From: an uncultured bacterium
GTDB lineage: Bacteria; Actinomycetota; Coriobacteriia; Coriobacteriales; Coriobacteriaceae
NCBI GenBank assembly: GCA_905216175.1
Contig: CAJMSV010000007.1
Location: 1-40,596 of the forward strand
DNA length: 40,596 bases
Direction of reading: 5' to 3'
The notes below the pieces were generated by a model that searched no databases, was not told the DNA's origin, and was given only the letters and a program-made list of their open reading frames with translations. Made by a program: the position numbers and the translations under genes. Shown in pieces: positions 32,444 through 40,596 of this stretch (position 1 is the stretch's first letter; every line of letters starts with the position of its first letter).

Positions 32444-32651
32444 ACCTGTTGAAAACTTGTCGAAACCACGGGCATAAGGTGTCTAAAACCCAACCCGCGG
32501 TGATGAAAAGTTTTGCGCAGGTTTTGAACGTGGAAAACCACCCCCGTTGCACACAGGTTGCTGTCGATTCTCTTCCTGGGTCTGACCTGCGTCTTTGGGA
32601 GTAATCAACAGTTTCGTCAGTGCTATTACTATTATTAAGATATTTATATCT
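32444..32651. other. oriC: Origin patch 2 (oriC): DnaA boxes, DnaA-trios and AT-rich unwinding element
   Basis: The same 14-mer as in patch 1 lies inverted at 32444-32457. Other box-like sites are the inverse of TTTTCCACG (32529-32537) and TAATCAACA (32602-32610). Twelve bases after the last box, the lower strand reads 3'-GAT AAT GAT AAT AAT-5' (32623-32637), five consecutive DnaA-trio triplets. An AT-rich palindrome AGATAT-tt-ATATCT follows (32638-32651). The rest of the dnaA-dnaN gap has no gene. The position beside dnaN and the box-trio order match the known basal unwinding system of Bacillus subtilis. Confidence 0.82.
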
Positions 32652-32669
32652 AAAGAAAGGTATTAAAAG

Positions 32670-33773
32670 ATGAAGTTCACCGTCAGCCAGAGCTCGCTTA
32701 CACAAGCCATCGGCGTCGTTATGAAAGGTGTCGCTTCGGCGTCCACCCTTCCCATCCTGTCGGGCGTGCTCGTCAAGGCGCAAGACGGCATCTTGGAATT
32801 CCAGACCTCTAACTACACCATCTCGATCCGTCATCGCATCGCGGCGCATGTCGAAGAAGAGGGCGAGATGGTTATCCCCTGTAAGATGCTCTCCAATATC
32901 ACCAAGACCCTCCCCGATGCCCCGGTCACCTTTGAGCTGTCCGAGCGCCAGGTGCTGATTGGTTGCGAGAAGAGCTCGTTCCGTCTGAACACGCTCGATG
33001 CCAATGACTTCCCCGAGTTTCCAGCCTATGCCATCGAGAGCGCCGTGGAACTGCCGACCGATATCTTGTCCGAGATGGTCGGCCGTGTGTGGCGCGTCAC
33101 CTCGACCGACAAGGCCCGCCCCATCCTGGGTGGCGTGCACATGAAGGTCGAGAACAACACCGTGCGCCTGGTGGCGACCGATTCCTTCCGTTTGGCCGTG
33201 TGCGATACACAGGTCGAGACCTCGACTCTCGAGGGTTCCTTTGAGCTCAACGTTCCGGCTGACGCCTTCAACGACGCGCTAAACATCATGGCCAGCCAGG
33301 CGACCATCATGATCGGGGCTACCGACACCCAGGTCGTCTTCGAGGCCGGCAACACCACCTACGTGTCGCGCCGCATCGAGGGCGTGTACCCCAACTACAA
33401 GCAGCTCATCCCCGATTCGTGCGTGACGAGCGTCAAGATCGACGTCGCCGCCTTTAACGCCGCCCTCAAACGCGTGGCCGTTATCGCGAGCGCCAACCCC
33501 GCCGTCAAGTTCGAGATCGATGTCGAGAACGGGCAGATGGGCCTGTCCTCCATTTCCAATGACCAGGACCTTGCGCAGGAGACGATCGATGTCGAGGCCG
33601 AGGGCGAGTCGGGCACCATCGCCTTCAACTACCACTACATCTTCGGCTGCCTCAATGCTCTGTCCAAAGAGAAGGAGATCACGCTGGAGCTCAAGAGCTA
33701 CTCGCAGGCGGGCATCTTCAAGTCCTACGACAAGATCAACTACCTGTACCTGGTCATGCCGGTCCGCATCTAG
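32670..33773 (+). CDS. dnaN: DNA polymerase III sliding clamp (beta)
   Basis: The ring clamp that tethers polymerase to DNA. The full-length 367-residue protein starts MKFTVSQSSLTQAI and ends in the family-typical YLVMPVRI. SASTLPILSGVLV, TDSFRLAV and the YLYLVMPVR tail are recognised clamp features. AAAGG lies 9 bases before the ATG in the AT-rich stretch. It is followed after 9 bases by recF, the conserved order. Confidence 0.97.
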   Translation: MKFTVSQSSLTQAIGVVMKGVASASTLPILSGVLVKAQDGILEFQTSNYTISIRHRIAAHVEEEGEMVIPCKMLSNITKTLPDAPVTFELSERQVLIGCEKSSFRLNTLDANDFPEFPAYAIESAVELPTDILSEMVGRVWRVTSTDKARPILGGVHMKVENNTVRLVATDSFRLAVCDTQVETSTLEGSFELNVPADAFNDALNIMASQATIMIGATDTQVVFEAGNTTYVSRRIEGVYPNYKQLIPDSCVTSVKIDVAAFNAALKRVAVIASANPAVKFEIDVENGQMGLSSISNDQDLAQETIDVEAEGESGTIAFNYHYIFGCLNALSKEKEITLELKSYSQAGIFKSYDKINYLYLVMPVRI

Positions 33774-33782
33774 CGCTGCGCC

Positions 33783-34889
33783 ATGACCATGTTCGCCCGC
33801 GATCTTTCCGTCGCGCACTACCGCAGCTTCGATAGCTATCGCCTTGCCCTGGACGAGGGCGTGACGATACTTGCGGGACCCAACGCGGCGGGAAAGACCA
33901 ATCTCATAGAGGCGCTGCAGCTGCTGACGAGCGGCGCCTCGTTTAGGCATCCGACCGCAGCCGAGCTCGTCCATGACGGCGTGGGCTCGTGCAAGGCCGA
34001 GCTGAGGCTCGAGGGCGACGGCCGCGTGCTTGATATGGGATTGAGCGCGGAGGACGGTAAACGCGCGTTTAGCCGCAACGGCAAGAGATGCTCTGCCGCC
34101 GGTGTGCGCGGGGTTCTGCCGAGCGTGCTGTTTTGCCCCGACCATCTGGACATGGTTAAGCGAGGCGCCAGTGTGCGCCGCGCCGCCCTCGATGACTTTG
34201 GCATGCAACTGCGCGCACGCTATGCCGATCTTGTGAGCACCTATGGGCGCTGCGTGACCCAGCGTAACGCCTTGCTCAAGGAGACCTGGTGCTGCCGCGA
34301 GATGCTCGGCGCGTGGAACGATTCGATTGCCCGCGCGGGCTCGGCCCTGCTCGTGCACCGGTTGGCCCTGCTCGACCGGCTGGCGGGCCATGTGCACACT
34401 GTCTACGGGCAAGTGGCATCCGGTGAGGCTGCCAACGTGACCTATACGTCCACGCTGGGGGATTTGCCCCAGGTCGAGGATCGCGAAGAGCTGAAGGGCT
34501 GGGCGTACGAGCGCATGCTGGCCGCCCTTGATGAGCACGCCGACGAGGAAATTCGCCGCGGCGTGACGTTGGTGGGACCGCATCGCGACGAGATTGAATT
34601 TACCGTGGCGGGTCGCTCCGCTCGTTCATTTGCCAGCCAAGGACAGCAGCGAACGTTGGTACTGTCCTGGAAGGTGGCCGAGGTGGCCGTGGCTCGCGAT
34701 GTTCTGGGTACTGCTCCGCTGTTGCTTCTGGACGACGTGATGAGCGAGCTCGACGGCGAGCGCCGCGGTGCTTTTCTGCGGCTGATCGGCGATGATATCC
34801 AGGCGGTCATAACCACGACCAACCTGGGATACTTTACCGATGACCTGCTTGATCGAGCCAAGGTGGTGAGCATGGGTGAGACGTGCTAA
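33783..34889 (+). CDS. recF: DNA replication and repair protein RecF
   Basis: An SMC-like ATPase that helps load RecA at gaps. Walker A GPNAAGKT is at 32-39; SFASQGQQRTLVLSWKVAE is the signature motif and LLLLDDVMSELD is Walker B. At 368 residues it is of normal length. An alternative ATG two codons later (33789) is possible. No strong ribosome site is seen, so it is probably coupled to dnaN. Its end overlaps the next gene by 14 bases. Confidence 0.95.
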   Translation: MTMFARDLSVAHYRSFDSYRLALDEGVTILAGPNAAGKTNLIEALQLLTSGASFRHPTAAELVHDGVGSCKAELRLEGDGRVLDMGLSAEDGKRAFSRNGKRCSAAGVRGVLPSVLFCPDHLDMVKRGASVRRAALDDFGMQLRARYADLVSTYGRCVTQRNALLKETWCCREMLGAWNDSIARAGSALLVHRLALLDRLAGHVHTVYGQVASGEAANVTYTSTLGDLPQVEDREELKGWAYERMLAALDEHADEEIRRGVTLVGPHRDEIEFTVAGRSARSFASQGQQRTLVLSWKVAEVAVARDVLGTAPLLLLDDVMSELDGERRGAFLRLIGDDIQAVITTTNLGYFTDDLLDRAKVVSMGETC

Positions 34890-35439
34890 TTACGAGCGCG
34901 AGAGCGAGACGGTCGCCTTCAGTGGGTTTTTGAACGCAGAGCGCCAGCGCATCCTGGCGGCCGCGACACCTGAGCGCCGTGCGCAGATGGAGGCTGCAGA
35001 GGAATCTCGTGCGGTCTATCGCGCGTGGAACGCGGTGTGCTCGGGCACGCGCGAGGGGCGGCATGTGACGGGTCTGCGCTACCTGCCCGAGTCCAATGAG
35101 CTGCTGGTATATCTCGATTCGCCCTCGTGGACACAGGAAATGACGCTGTTGCGCGAGATCATCCGCGCGCGCATGGAGCGCGCCGGTGCGCATGTGGACG
35201 GCCTGGTGTTCAAAACCACCGCGCCCGGTCACACGCCGCCCGCCGCCAAGGAGCGCCTGCGCCCGGCGACGACTGAGCGCCCGCCGGCTCCGCACGCCGA
35301 CCTCAGTGAGGCCGAGCGCACCGAGATTGAGTGCCAAGTGGCGCCCATCGAAGACCAAAAACTGCGCGAGGCCCTCGAGAACGCCATGAGAGCCAGTGCC
35401 GAGTGGGCCAAGGGCGTGCAAAGCAAAAAAGAGCCTTAA
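34876..35439 (+). CDS. DUF721/DciA-like protein
   Basis: A 187-residue protein with a DUF721 (DciA) core, about 45-100: GRHVTGLRYLPESNELLVYL, then SWTQEMTLLREII. DciA proteins are the ancestral loaders of replicative helicase DnaB in bacteria lacking DnaC, and the recF-DUF721-gyrB order is common in Actinomycetota. A Pro-rich linker (TERPPAPHADLSEAE) separates a C-terminal helix. It starts with GTG inside the recF end. The function here is by family only. Confidence 0.88.
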   Translation: MRRANYERESETVAFSGFLNAERQRILAAATPERRAQMEAAEESRAVYRAWNAVCSGTREGRHVTGLRYLPESNELLVYLDSPSWTQEMTLLREIIRARMERAGAHVDGLVFKTTAPGHTPPAAKERLRPATTERPPAPHADLSEAERTEIECQVAPIEDQKLREALENAMRASAEWAKGVQSKKEP

Positions 35440-35465
35440 ATCGCATCTGGTGGCCTTGTAGAGCC

Positions 35466-35496
35466 AAATACCCTCGTTCCCGAGGGTATTTTTTTA
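35466..35496 (+). terminator. Terminator of the dnaN-recF-DUF721 unit
   Basis: AAATACCCTCG/CGAGGGTATTT with a 4-base loop, followed by TTTT. It lies before gyrB. Confidence 0.93.
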
Positions 35497-35544
35497 CGAT
35501 AAACTAGTAAGGCTGTACACATTTTCTTGACTGAAGGAGGACGT

Positions 35545-37575
35545 GTGGCAAACGAAAACGATTACGATGGCGGCGAGATTAAGATTCTCGAAGGTCTCGA
35601 GGCCGTTCGTAAGCGCCCGGGCATGTATATCGGCTCGACGAGCGCCAGCGGTCTGCATCACCTGGTGTGGGAGATCGTTGACAACTCCGTCGACGAGGCC
35701 ATGGCCGGTTGCTGCACCGAGATCCAGGTGACGGTCCACGCCGACAACTCCATCACGGTCGTCGACAACGGGCGCGGCATCCCCGTCGACGAGCACCCCG
35801 TTAAAAAGATCCCGACGCTCGAGGTCGTCATGACGATCTTGCACGCCGGCGGTAAGTTCGATAACTCGGCCTATAAGGTCTCGGGCGGCCTGCACGGCGT
35901 TGGCATCTCCGTCGTCAACGCACTGTCCAAGCGCGTGGTCGTTCAGGTTCGTCGCGACGGCAACACCTACGAGATGGAGTTCTCGCGCGGCAAGACCGTC
36001 AGGAAGATGGAGGTCGTGGGCACCTCGGATTCGACGGGCACCACTGTCACCTTCTGGCCCGACGACGAGATCTTCGAGACCTGCATCTATGATTTCGATA
36101 CGCTGCACAACCGTCTGCAGGAGACGGCGTTCCTCAATAAGAACCTCAAGATCGTGCTGACCGACGAGCGCGATGCGACTCCCCACGTGGAGGAGTTTTG
36201 CTACGAGGGCGGCATCATCGACTTCGTCAAGTTCCTCAACGAGGGCAAGGACGTCCCCGAGGCCTTTAAGGAGCCCATCTACATCGAGGGCAAATCGGAC
36301 CCGGACGCGCCTGTGACCAAGATGGGCGAGGTCGAGGTTTCCCTGCAGTGGAATAGCGGTTACGGCGAGAACGTCATGTCGTTTGCCAACGACATCTACA
36401 CTCCCGAGGGCGGCATGCACCTTGAGGGCTTCCGCACCGCGCTCACCCGCGTGATCAACGACTACGCGCGCAAGCAGAACCTGCTCAAGGAAAAAGACGC
36501 CAACCTGACCGGCGACGATGTGCGCGAGGGCCTTTCGGCCGTTATCTCGGTCAAGCTGCCCGATCCGCAGTTTGAGGGCCAGACCAAGGCAAAGCTCGGC
36601 AGCTCCTATATGCGCGCGCTCACGCTCAAGATCGTGACCGACGGCCTCGCCGATTACTTGGAGGAGCATCCCAAGCCCGCCCGCGAGATCGTCAAGAAGG
36701 CGCAACAGGCCTGCAAGGCGCGCAACGCCGCCCGCAAGGCGCGCGAGGCGACCCGCCGCAAGAGCCTGCTCGAGACGGCGTCCCTGCCCGGTAAGCTCGC
36801 CGACTGCTCGGTGCGCGATGCCGAGCTGACCGAGCTCTTCATTGTAGAGGGCGACTCGGCAGGCGGTTCGGCCAAGGACGGCCGTCGCCGAGACATCCAG
36901 GCGATTCTGCCCCTGCGCGGCAAGATTTTGAACGTCGAACGCGTTGGTGACCATCGCGCGTTCTCGAGTGACACCATCCAGTCGCTGATTACCGCGATCG
37001 GTTGCGGCGTCACGACGAGTGCCGGCGACGGCGGCGACTTTGATATCACCAAGGCGCGCTACCACAAGATCATCATCATGACCGATGCAGACGTCGACGG
37101 TGCGCATATCCGCATCCTGCTGCTGACGTTCTTCTACAAGTACATGCGTCCGCTGATCGATGCCGGCTACGTCTATGTTGCCTGCCCGCCCATCTTTGGC
37201 ATTAAGGTGCGCAACAAGATCCACTACGTGTATCCCAACGGCCGCCAGCCCGAAGACGAGATCCTGCGCGACACCATCCAGAGTCTGGGCCTGAACCCCG
37301 ACGATAACGACGAGGACGGCAAGGCCAAGGACGGCAAGATTACCAAAAAGCGCAAGGGCTATACCGTCCAGCGCTACAAGGGCCTGGGCGAGATGGACCC
37401 CAAGCAGCTTGCCTCGACGACGATGGACCCCAAGACCCGCATTCTGCAGCGCGTGTCGATCGAGGACGCCGTGGTGGCGGACCGCGCCGTGCGCGAGCTG
37501 ATGGGTTCCGAGGTCGGCTATCGTCGCGAGTACATTGAAAAACATGCGCATGATGCGCGTTTCCTTGACGCTTAA
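35545..37575 (+). CDS. gyrB: DNA gyrase subunit B
   Basis: The ATPase subunit of gyrase. The GHKL ATPase (EIVDNSVDEAMAG, VVDNGRGIPVD, SGGLHGVGISVVNALS) is followed by the transducer and the TOPRIM domain (EGDSAGGSAKDGRRR, MTDADVDGAHI). C-terminal RYKGLGEMD is the GyrA-contact motif. The start is the GTG at 35545: AAGGAGG lies 4 bases before it; an in-frame TTG 18 bases upstream has no such site. At 676 residues it is of usual length. gyrA follows after 11 bases. Confidence 0.97.
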   Translation: MANENDYDGGEIKILEGLEAVRKRPGMYIGSTSASGLHHLVWEIVDNSVDEAMAGCCTEIQVTVHADNSITVVDNGRGIPVDEHPVKKIPTLEVVMTILHAGGKFDNSAYKVSGGLHGVGISVVNALSKRVVVQVRRDGNTYEMEFSRGKTVRKMEVVGTSDSTGTTVTFWPDDEIFETCIYDFDTLHNRLQETAFLNKNLKIVLTDERDATPHVEEFCYEGGIIDFVKFLNEGKDVPEAFKEPIYIEGKSDPDAPVTKMGEVEVSLQWNSGYGENVMSFANDIYTPEGGMHLEGFRTALTRVINDYARKQNLLKEKDANLTGDDVREGLSAVISVKLPDPQFEGQTKAKLGSSYMRALTLKIVTDGLADYLEEHPKPAREIVKKAQQACKARNAARKAREATRRKSLLETASLPGKLADCSVRDAELTELFIVEGDSAGGSAKDGRRRDIQAILPLRGKILNVERVGDHRAFSSDTIQSLITAIGCGVTTSAGDGGDFDITKARYHKIIIMTDADVDGAHIRILLLTFFYKYMRPLIDAGYVYVACPPIFGIKVRNKIHYVYPNGRQPEDEILRDTIQSLGLNPDDNDEDGKAKDGKITKKRKGYTVQRYKGLGEMDPKQLASTTMDPKTRILQRVSIEDAVVADRAVRELMGSEVGYRREYIEKHAHDARFLDA

Positions 37576-37586
37576 GAGGAGGTAAC

Positions 37587-40325
37587 GTGGCAGACGATAT
37601 CAACAATAACGGGGGTATGGACGAGACCGGCGATGCCGGTATGCCCGATGATCTGAAGCGCCTGCTTGCCCGTGCTGAGCAGGGCGAGGACGGCGACCCG
37701 GACGCCTATAACCCCGATGCCGATGATGATGAGGAGGATGACGACGCCGAGCTCGAGGAGAGCTTTGGCGAAGTCGACCGTGGCGCCTCGGCCGGCGAGG
37801 ATATCAACGGCGGTCAGCTCCAGATTTCGGAGTTTGGCCGCGAGATGAAGCAGTCGTTCATCGAATACTCGATGTCGGTCATCACGGCGCGCGCCCTGCC
37901 GGACGTGCGCGATGGCTTAAAGCCGGTGCACCGTCGCATCCTGTACGCAATGAACGAGAGCGGCATCTACCCCAACCGCCCGCACAAGAAGTCGGCCTGG
38001 ACGGTCGGCGAAGTTATCGGTAAGTACCATCCGCACGGCGACTTCGCGGTCTATGAGGCCATGGTCCGCCTGGCACAGTGGTTCTCCATGCGCACGCCGC
38101 TCATTGACGGTCACGGCAACTTCGGCAATATCGACGGCGACGGCGCCGCCGCCATGCGTTACACCGAGAGCCGCCTGGCAAAGCCCGCCATGGAGCTCCT
38201 GCGTGACCTGCAAAAGGACACCGTCGACTGGCAGCCCAACTACGACGAGTCGCTCGCCGAGCCCCAGGCGCTGCCCGCGCGCTTCCCCAACCTGCTGGGC
38301 AACGGCAGCCAGGGCATCGCCGTCGGCATGGCCACCAACATCGCTCCGCACAACCTCACCGAGGCGATCGAGGCCACCTGCTACCTGATCGACAACCCCG
38401 ACGCCACCGTCGACGAGCTCATGCAGATCATGCCCGGTCCGGACTTCCCCACCGGTGCCATCATCATGGGCAGTGCCGGCATTAAGCAGAGCTACGAGAC
38501 CGGCCGCGGCTCCATCACCGTGCGCGCCAAGGCTCATGTGGAGTCCACCAAGACCGGCCGTAGCCGCCTGGTCTTTACCGAGATTCCCTACATGGTCAAC
38601 AAGGGCACCCTGCAGGAGAAGATTGCCCAGCTCGTCAACGACAAGCGCATCGAGGGTATCTCGGATATGCGCGATGAGTCCAACCAGAAGGGTATCCGTC
38701 TGGTCATCGAACTCAAGAAGGGCGTGATCCCGCAGGTCGTGCTCAACAACCTGTACAAGTACACCTCGCTGCAGACGACCTTTGGTGCCAACAACCTGGC
38801 GCTTGTCAACGGCGTTCCCAAATGCCTGAGCCTGCGCGAGATGCTGCAGCACTACATCGACCACCAGGTCGACGTCGTCACCCGCCGCACCCGCTTTGAC
38901 CTCAAGAAGGCCCAGGCGCGTGCCCATATCCTCGAGGGCTACCTGATGGCTCTCGACCATATCGACGAGGTTATCAGCATCATCCGCTCCTCACAGACCG
39001 ACTCTGAGGCCAGCAGTCGCCTGATCGAGCGCTTTGGCTTTACGCCCGAGCAGACTACGGCCATCCTCGAGATGAAGCTGCGCCGCCTGACCGGCCTGGA
39101 GCGCGACAAGATTCAGGAAGAGCTGGACGGCTTGCGCCGCGCCATCGCCTACTACGAGGACCTGTTGGCGCACGAGGAGAAGATTCTGGGCGTCATCAAG
39201 GAAGAGATGCGCGAGATTTCCAAGAAGTTCGGCGACAAGCGCCGCACCGAGATCAGCCACGTCGAGAAGGATCTGGACGTCGAAGATCTGATTGCCGACG
39301 AGGACATGGTCGTGACCATCACCCACACCGGCTACGTCAAGCGCATCCCGGTGGCCGCCTATCGCGCCCAGAAGCGCGGCGGCAAGGGCGTGTCGGGCGT
39401 CAACCTCAAAGAGGATGACGTTATCGACGAGATGTTTATCGCATCCACGCACGAGTACGTGCTGTTCTTCTCGAGCAAGGGCAAGGTCTATCGCCTGAAG
39501 GTGCACGAACTGCCGGTGGGTACGCGCCAGGCGCGCGGCACCGCGATCGTCAACCTGCTGCCTTTCGAGGAGGGCGAGAAGATCGCGAGCGTCATCAGCT
39601 GCCGCGAGTTCCCCGCCGACGAGTACCTGATGTTTGCCACCAAGAGCGGCATGGTCAAGAAGACCGTCATGAGCGCCTACGACCGTAGCCGCCGCGACGG
39701 CCTGATCGCCATCAACCTGAGGGACGACGACGCGCTGCTCGCTGTACGTCGCGTGCGCGAGGACGACAAGATTATCATGGCAACCACCGCGGGCAAGGCG
39801 ATTATGTTCCCCGGGGACCAGGTGCGCGCCACCGGTCGCGATACCAGCGGCGTCCGTGGCATTAGCATGAAGGAAGGCGTGAGCGTTCTTGGTATGGAGA
39901 TTACCAACGGTAACGGCGACCTGTTCGTCATTACCGAGCGTGGCTACGGCAAACGCACACCGGTCTCGGATTACCCGGAGCAGAACCGCGGCGGTCAGGG
40001 TGTCTACACCATCCAGATGACCGAGCGCAAGGGTAACCTCGCGGCCATGAAGACGGTGGGCCCGCAGCATGAGCTGTTCATCGTGACGGAAGGCGCGACG
40101 GTCATTCGCGTCAAGACCGACGAGATCAGCCAAACCGGTCGCGCCACCCAGGGTGTCAAGATGATGACCGTCGACGATAACGACCGAATCTGCGCCGTAG
40201 CCCGCATGACGGCCGCAAAAGAGAAGCCCGAAGGCGAGGATGCCGAGGCCGCAGCCGACGCCGAAGGGGCCCCAGTCGACCTTGGCGACGGCAACGACAT
40301 GCCAGAAGATCTCCTCGACGAGTAA
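37587..40325 (+). CDS. gyrA: DNA gyrase subunit A
   Basis: The DNA-cleaving subunit. After an unusual ~77-residue acidic N-terminal extension (DADDDEEDDDAELEE), the canonical domain starts at about ISEFGREMKQSFIEYSMSVI. The active Tyr is Tyr192 (AAMRYTESRL). The six-bladed C-terminal domain carries the GyrA-box-like QKRGGKGVSG (about 595). The quinolone-resistance region reads HPHGDFAVYE, so the Ser83-equivalent is Phe153. AGGAGG precedes the GTG start by 4 bases. It ends in an acidic tail. At 912 residues it is longer than usual because of the extension. Confidence 0.97.
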   Translation: MADDINNNGGMDETGDAGMPDDLKRLLARAEQGEDGDPDAYNPDADDDEEDDDAELEESFGEVDRGASAGEDINGGQLQISEFGREMKQSFIEYSMSVITARALPDVRDGLKPVHRRILYAMNESGIYPNRPHKKSAWTVGEVIGKYHPHGDFAVYEAMVRLAQWFSMRTPLIDGHGNFGNIDGDGAAAMRYTESRLAKPAMELLRDLQKDTVDWQPNYDESLAEPQALPARFPNLLGNGSQGIAVGMATNIAPHNLTEAIEATCYLIDNPDATVDELMQIMPGPDFPTGAIIMGSAGIKQSYETGRGSITVRAKAHVESTKTGRSRLVFTEIPYMVNKGTLQEKIAQLVNDKRIEGISDMRDESNQKGIRLVIELKKGVIPQVVLNNLYKYTSLQTTFGANNLALVNGVPKCLSLREMLQHYIDHQVDVVTRRTRFDLKKAQARAHILEGYLMALDHIDEVISIIRSSQTDSEASSRLIERFGFTPEQTTAILEMKLRRLTGLERDKIQEELDGLRRAIAYYEDLLAHEEKILGVIKEEMREISKKFGDKRRTEISHVEKDLDVEDLIADEDMVVTITHTGYVKRIPVAAYRAQKRGGKGVSGVNLKEDDVIDEMFIASTHEYVLFFSSKGKVYRLKVHELPVGTRQARGTAIVNLLPFEEGEKIASVISCREFPADEYLMFATKSGMVKKTVMSAYDRSRRDGLIAINLRDDDALLAVRRVREDDKIIMATTAGKAIMFPGDQVRATGRDTSGVRGISMKEGVSVLGMEITNGNGDLFVITERGYGKRTPVSDYPEQNRGGQGVYTIQMTERKGNLAAMKTVGPQHELFIVTEGATVIRVKTDEISQTGRATQGVKMMTVDDNDRICAVARMTAAKEKPEGEDAEAAADAEGAPVDLGDGNDMPEDLLDE

Positions 40326-40365
40326 GAGGAACTAGCTGGTAGAAAATATCAGACCCCATATATCG

Positions 40366-40399
40366 GCGGTCGGCGCACCTGCGCGCCGACCGCTTTTTT
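40366..40399 (+). terminator. gyrB-gyrA terminator
   Basis: GCGGTCGGCGC/GCGCCGACCGC, 11 bp with a 6-base loop, followed by six T. Confidence 0.95.
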
Positions 40400-40573
40400 G
40401 ACAATCTTGGACCCCGTGCCCGCCGAGCGGGTGAGATGGGTTAGGTTTGTCGCGAGTTCCGCACGCAAAGAAGGCCACTTAATGTGGCCTTCGTCTTGCG
40501 CAGGACTGCTCGAGCAGCAAACCAAACCCATCTCACCCGCTCGGCGGGCACACTCCAAAGATTATCAAAAAAG
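40393..40573. repeat. Large imperfect inverted repeat with a central hairpin
   Basis: The left arm (40393-40449) and right arm (40518-40573) are near-complementary over ~57 bases; the inner 34 bases (40416-40449 against 40518-40551) have only one mismatch. The loop contains AGGCCAC-ttaat-GTGGCCT. The left arm begins in the gyrA terminator T-run. No gene is visible, and no target-site duplication is clear. A TTGACG -35-like box follows at 40577, cut by the window end. 40326-40365 shows nothing else. Confidence 0.8.
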
Positions 40574-40596
40574 TTGTTGACGCGCGCGTAACGACT

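Noticed and set aside
35494..37551. 685-codon minus-strand open frame over gyrB
   Set aside because: Antisense shadow of an unmistakable gyrB.
1..40596. CRISPR arrays, insertion sequences, prophage or toxin-antitoxin genes
   Set aside because: I found no regularly spaced direct repeats, no transposase or integrase, and no toxin-antitoxin pair.

Overview
This window is the chromosomal replication-origin region of a high-GC Gram-positive bacterium, most likely a Coriobacteriia (Collinsella-like) actinobacterium. The inference rests on the gene order jag-yidC-yidD-rnpA-rpmH | dnaA-dnaN-recF-DUF721-gyrB-gyrA, on lone WYL-regulator pairs, on an LPATG/thioester surface adhesin, and on the general GC and codon style. 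No rRNA gene or taxonomic marker that would settle the genus is inside the window.

Layout. 1-743: unassigned DNA, a roughly 176-bp imperfect tandem duplication carrying tRNA tails, and tRNA-Lys(TTT). 772-9117 (all minus strand): an M29 aminopeptidase, a small membrane protein coupled to purC, a sensor kinase/response regulator pair, a Tat-type lipoprotein coupled to a 4-Cys TSCPD protein, and purB. 9245-9529: a second hairpin/tRNA-tail element and tRNA-Gly(CCC). 9784-13215: a large cell-wall adhesin on the plus strand. 13282-16641: a tiny membrane protein and a giant, apparently catalytically degenerate M28-type membrane protein. 16840-22616: two overlapping WYL regulators converging on dinG, then ddl. 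22702-23754: rlmN.

23773-28993 is the left origin arm, on the minus strand except for its first two sites: parB-parA with three evenly spaced parS sites, a small membrane protein coupled to parB, rsmG, jag, yidC, yidD, rnpA and rpmH. The 23.8-26.9 kb part is visibly AT-richer than the rest. 28994-32669 is the origin itself: two intergenic patches of DnaA-box-like repeats flank an unusual ATPase/Q-P-rich/winged-helix gene plus dnaA. The dnaA-dnaN gap holds an AT-rich unwinding element with a run of DnaA-trio triplets. 32670-40325 is the right arm (dnaN, recF, DUF721/DciA-like, gyrB, gyrA), followed by a terminator and a large imperfect inverted repeat.

The most interesting signals are: the origin architecture (divergent DnaA boxes of the type TTTTCAACA, a matching change in the DnaA recognition motif, and DnaA-trios in the right polarity); the undescribed origin-embedded GHKL-ATPase/winged-helix protein; parS sites outside the main cluster, including one inside dnaA codons; a degenerate M28 protein split by about 650 low-complexity residues; the tRNA-tail/hairpin element found twice; and Phe at the GyrA quinolone-resistance position.
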